Source of the DNA: Saturnia japonica
Taxonomy: Eukaryota > Arthropoda > Insecta > Lepidoptera > Saturniidae
Direction: 5' to 3'
Assembly (NCBI GenBank): GCA_033032175.1
Contig: CM065325.1
Span: 1,082,930 to 1,146,929, forward strand
Length of the DNA stretch: 64,000 bases
Shown: piece after piece, positions 60,970-64,000 of the stretch
Numbering within the stretch: the first letter of the stretch is position 1
Layout of the letters: every line of letters begins with the position of its first letter
The notes under the pieces: model-generated
What the model saw: the letters and a program-made list of their open reading frames with translations, nothing else
Database searches by the model: none
What the model was told of the DNA's origin: nothing
Made by a program: the position numbers and the translations under genes

Positions 60970-61235
60970 CTAGTTAGGAAGTCTTTGCAAGCGTAATTCC
61001 GTTGATAATTTTTTTGTTGGAGTAATGGTGTGGCGCGTACGCTGTTTAGGGGCACAAAAGCTCAACTCAGCAAGTAATTCTGGACAATACAATCGAGAGT
61101 TTATAATAACGTATAAGAAAATATTTTCTAGAAGTACTTTCCGGCTTTCCAGCGATGACAGTTTGTGGTTGTCACAGCCAATCAGAGACGTCCGTGGTTC
61201 TCGCGGTTCTCGAGAATGACGTTGCATTCTCTCTG
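60970..61235 (-). pseudogene. LINE RT C-terminal fragment
   Basis: The minus strand reads SSLESRKVLLENIFLYVIIN and YCPELLAELSFCAPKQRTRH, then LRLQRLPN. It resembles the C-terminal helix region of insect non-LTR reverse transcriptases (L-E-x-R-R...L...CPELL...P-x-R-x-TR). Frame open here but no catalytic domain. Confidence 0.6.
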
Positions 61236-61711
61236 TGATCCATCGTCCTTGACTCAGTACATATGTTATTATTATAATTTCTCTGATTGCATTCCGATCT
61301 GTTGTTTGTACGGGTGATATCGGTAGGCGAGTGTGTAAATGTGTAAAATTTTCATATTTGATACCGTACCACATTTTTTTCGAAATTTACTGAAAAATTG
61401 TCATTTTTACTTAACTTATTCTTATTTATAATAAACTTCATAATCTTGAAATGTTATGAGTTTCATTTAATCACTATAAGATTGTCTATAATACAGTATT
61501 TATTACTTAAAGCTAGCTCCAATAATTTGGAAGTTATTTAGATTTTTTTACCGAACCGCTTTCTTTGCGGGCCAGTTTACCTTTTCCCCAATTTTTTTGT
61601 AACTATTTATTAGTTATTGATAGGAAATCTACAATACTTCATAAAATATTGTACTACAATCTACACCATTAATAACAAGCGGTCTTTTAGATACAGCTCA
61701 TTACACAAATA

Positions 61712-62208
61712 TCTATATTAACTAATATTATAAAGATGAAGAGTTTGTTTGTTTGTTTGGTTGAACACGCTAATCTCAGGAACTACTGGTTCCAATAGAA
61801 AAAAATTTCAGTTTTGGATAGCCCATTTATCGAGGAAGGCTATATAGGCTATATAATATCACGCTATGGTCAATAGGAGCGGAGCATCGATGAAAAATGT
61901 TGGAAAAACGGGCAAATTTTATTTCTTTTGAGAGCTTCCATTGCGTTCGTTGCGTAAATGGTTAAATGCTATAGTCATAGACACCGGAGCTGAGTGTTAA
62001 ATTATTTTTATTTCGCATTATCTCCTAAATAACTTTATAAAATGTTCTTTATGATAAAGTAATTTTTGTTCGTAAGGATTAATATGCCATGTATAAATCA
62101 ATTTTCAAACTGCAACAAAAAAAAAATGGGTGAAACAACACGGACGCTTTAGCGGTGTGGTGTTTGCCGGATAAAATTAACACGGGTGAAACCGTGGGAT
62201 ACAGCTAG
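61712..62208 (+). mobile_element. Helitron-like element, family A
   Basis: Head TCTATATTAACTAATATTAT, middle GGAGCGGAGCATCGATG, end GGGATACAGCTAG at 62208. It lies about 300 bp upstream of the LipD TATA box. Confidence 0.6.
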
Positions 62209-62513
62209 TAACTAATATATAGAATATAAAGAAATAGTAACCTTTATAGAACCTATGAGTATAAACAATAATAACATAAAATAAAACAAAGGTCAAACAA
62301 TCTAGAGGAAACCTAAACTGAGTTAAACTAAGATGAGGCTGAAGACAGCAAGGATAACAGGATCTAGCAGAATAAACTACACTTGGCTTTTGTTAGCCAA
62401 TTTTTTAACCTTTTCATACGTATCCGGACCACCACAACTCGAGTTACTCAACGGAAGTATATGAATTTTGCAAGAAAGTGGGATCAAGTTGCTTCATTTT
62501 CAGTATAAAACGT

Positions 62514-62520
62514 TTTGATC
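62514..62520 (+). promoter_or_regulatory. LipD TATA box
   Basis: TATAAAA 73 bp before the ATG at 62593. Implied start site near 62545. The spacing matches that of LipC and LipA. Confidence 0.5.
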
Positions 62521-62592
62521 AAGACGGCGGTTATTATTGGATAACTGCGTGGGATGCGACAGACTTCAATCGCCCTCAAATACTCTCTCTGA

Positions 62593-62717
62593 ATGCTTTA
62601 CTTAAATTTTTTTTGGTTATATTTATTGTATCTAACGATAGTGTGTTTGGAGCAGAAATCATACTCCCAGGAGAATGTCCGAACGTTAAACTGCAAGACA
62701 ATTTGGATTATAATAAA
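62593..62717 (+). CDS. LipD: first exon of a lipocalin gene (partial, frame broken)
   Basis: The exon ends at a GTGAGT donor in phase 0, exactly as in LipA-C. Its 3' half reads AEIILPGECPNVKLQDN, matching the pre-barrel Cys-Pro region of LipC (LPGKCPENVKVQEE). The frame upstream encodes a hydrophobic signal-peptide-like stretch (KFFLVIFIVSND). The only well-placed ATG (62593) lies in a different frame; the two frames meet at a run of eight T (62607-62614), so a one-base homopolymer change separates start from mature protein. A TATAAAA box lies at 62514-62520. No exon 2 with a G-x-W motif is seen before the window ends, so the rest of the gene is outside. An in-frame start at 62478 upstream is possible but would lie ahead of the TATA box. 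Confidence 0.7.
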
Positions 62718-62719
62718 GT

Positions 62720-63725
62720 GAGTGTTAGAATGTTGTTAAAAATATGTATCTATTATGTACACGTAAACGACGAGATTTATCAGTCATACCTATATAACAA
62801 AAAAAAGTTGGCCGTCACGGGATGCCTGATAGATGTGAAACATCTTAGTGAAAGAAAGAAAGATTGAACACTAAAAATTAAAGAACATATAGCGTGGCGA
62901 TTCCACGCCAATTCATAGTACATATATTCCATCATATAGCGTGGCGATGCGTCGCCACGCCATCAATCAGGTTTACCCTCGCCTATAGATGTTTAACATC
63001 AAAAATACATCTAAATAACGAATCAGGAAACTTACTTAAAGATATTCAAAGAAATTTTAATAGTCTCCTATTTACAAGCAGTGATACTAATAGATTAATT
63101 AGCTTTCTTGGTGCTCTTTTTCTTCAATTACAACCCAACAACTTTATACAATACCCTACCTACTCAATATATTGCAAAATTGATATGATAAGATATTATA
63201 GCATGGCAAGCGCAAGATCGACCTTGAGATAACCTATATTTAGGACGTTTGCGTACAGAAGTCCTGATAGTATTTGATGTAATATATCTATATCCAACTG
63301 CTAAAGTAGAGCATGACCTTTAATTGCAATTTTCTAATAAAATTGTAGGAGAGAGATGGTAATGGGGGTCAGCTGGTAATGGTAGTCAGTACAATAACAA
63401 GAAAACTGAAAAACGTTGACAAGTGAATATCGAGTGAAATGATTGGCCATTCTACACCCTGCGCCCGCCTGATCACCGATTTAATTAGCATGTAACGTTT
63501 GGACGAAAAGGATGTATTGTTGTTTGCCGCGATTTCATTGTAATTTTTCTTGTGTAGATAGAACATAAGAGGTCTGATATTTATTTCAATCTTAAAAAAA
63601 AACTTTTTATTTATTTATGTAAATTACTAAACAATCTTTTTCTGAGTAATTTTTATTGAAATATTAATAATTTATGTATTTTGATTATGTTTTGTATATT
63701 GTCAATTTTGGGGTAATGGGAGTCA
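62720..63725. other. LipD intron 1, no further exon found
   Basis: No G-x-W exon with splice sites on the plus strand; contains the small hairpins at 62890-62960. Confidence 0.45.
62939..62960. repeat. perfect GC-rich hairpin in LipD intron 1
   Basis: GCGTGGCGA and TCGCCACGC pair over 9 bp around a 4-base loop. A related half-hairpin (GCGTGGCGATTCCACGCC) lies 50 bp upstream. Confidence 0.5.
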
Positions 63726-63729
63726 ATTG

Positions 63730-63960
63730 AATTCCACTGAATAGAAAAAGAAAGTAGCAAAGAAAAAATCTGTAGGCAAGGACAAAGGACGTGTTCTTCA
63801 AGATAAGCACTTCACTTCAGAGTCATATACAAATTTCTGTAATAATATGTGATGACGATGACGATGCAAAGGATGTTGAAAATGGGTACTTGATCTGCGA
63901 TGAGTTTGGTCGCAAAAATAAATTATGGTATCGCTATGTATGCGACAAGTGCTGTAGATA
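63730..63960 (+). pseudogene. pogo/Tigger-like transposase C-terminal fragment
   Basis: The plus strand reads GKDKGRVLQDKHFTS, then after stops NGYLICDEFGRKNKLWYRYV and CDKCC. This resembles the C-terminal zinc-finger tail of insect pogo-type transposases (C-x2-C-x-FGR-x-NE-x-W-x-RC). Several stops; possibly continues beyond the window. Confidence 0.5.
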
Positions 63961-64000
63961 AGTTGACTCTCATTGTGTGATATGATTACTACCATTACCT

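Larger units (their letters stand above)
58680..61710. other. LipC/LipD divergent intergenic region, transposon debris
   Basis: Holds a Helitron-like scrap and two LINE RT fragments; no host gene seen. Confidence 0.5.

Noticed and set aside
62380..62592. Upstream coding exon for LipD (frame with FSIKRFDQDGGYYWI)
   Set aside because: It spans the TATA box and lacks splice signals; treated as promoter and leader sequence.

Overview
The window is AT-rich animal DNA with no bacterial gene structure: spliced genes with GT-AG introns, TATA boxes, and dense transposable elements. The mix of tRNA-derived SINEs, Helitron-like ends (CTAG), mariner and pogo remnants, LINE fragments and insect-type secreted lipocalins points to an insect, most likely a moth or butterfly (inference; no species assigned).

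The host genes form a lipocalin cluster in the right-hand 38 kb. I assembled three complete four-exon genes by hand: LipA on the minus strand (25523-32065, 212 aa), LipB on the plus strand (33413-41185, 207 aa) and LipC on the minus strand (53072-58283, 209 aa). The first exon of a fourth, LipD, lies on the plus strand (62593-62717) and runs off the window. Each complete gene has an N-terminal signal peptide, the G-x-W lipocalin motif at the start of exon 2, a [T/I]-[D/N]-Y-type strand with a Cys in exon 3, and the W-x-L-[S/T]-R motif at the start of exon 4. The cluster is two head-to-head pairs (LipA/LipB and LipC/LipD). These are small secreted or surface carriers of hydrophobic ligands, of the apolipoprotein D / bilin-binding type.

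The main mobile element is a 5,570-bp Ty3/gypsy retrotransposon (45946-51515) with two identical 230-bp LTRs and a 4-bp target duplication (ACTT). It has a tRNA-Trp primer site and a C-H-C-C Gag knuckle, the hallmarks of the CsRn1/Kabuki clade, and it sits inside a dead mariner transposase gene. Its gag-pol junction carries a complete-looking -1 frameshift signal: slippery GGGAAAC, an 8-nt spacer and a perfect two-stem H-type pseudoknot enclosing the gag stop. Two breaks (a frameshift in gag and an in-frame TAA in RNase H) suggest this copy is not autonomous.

The left 25 kb has no convincing host gene. It holds a 13-unit, 165-bp tandem array (16381-18525) whose right part has moved to a 330-bp dimer repeat, a large inverted repeat of about 1.5 kb (11440-12965), a short near-perfect hairpin (10302-10419), a decayed mariner, an RTE-type RT remnant, Helitron-like copies and MITEs. 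Between and inside the lipocalin genes lie five copies of one SINE family, LINE tails, Helitron-like insertions, a 781-bp-spaced duplication and a small MITE.
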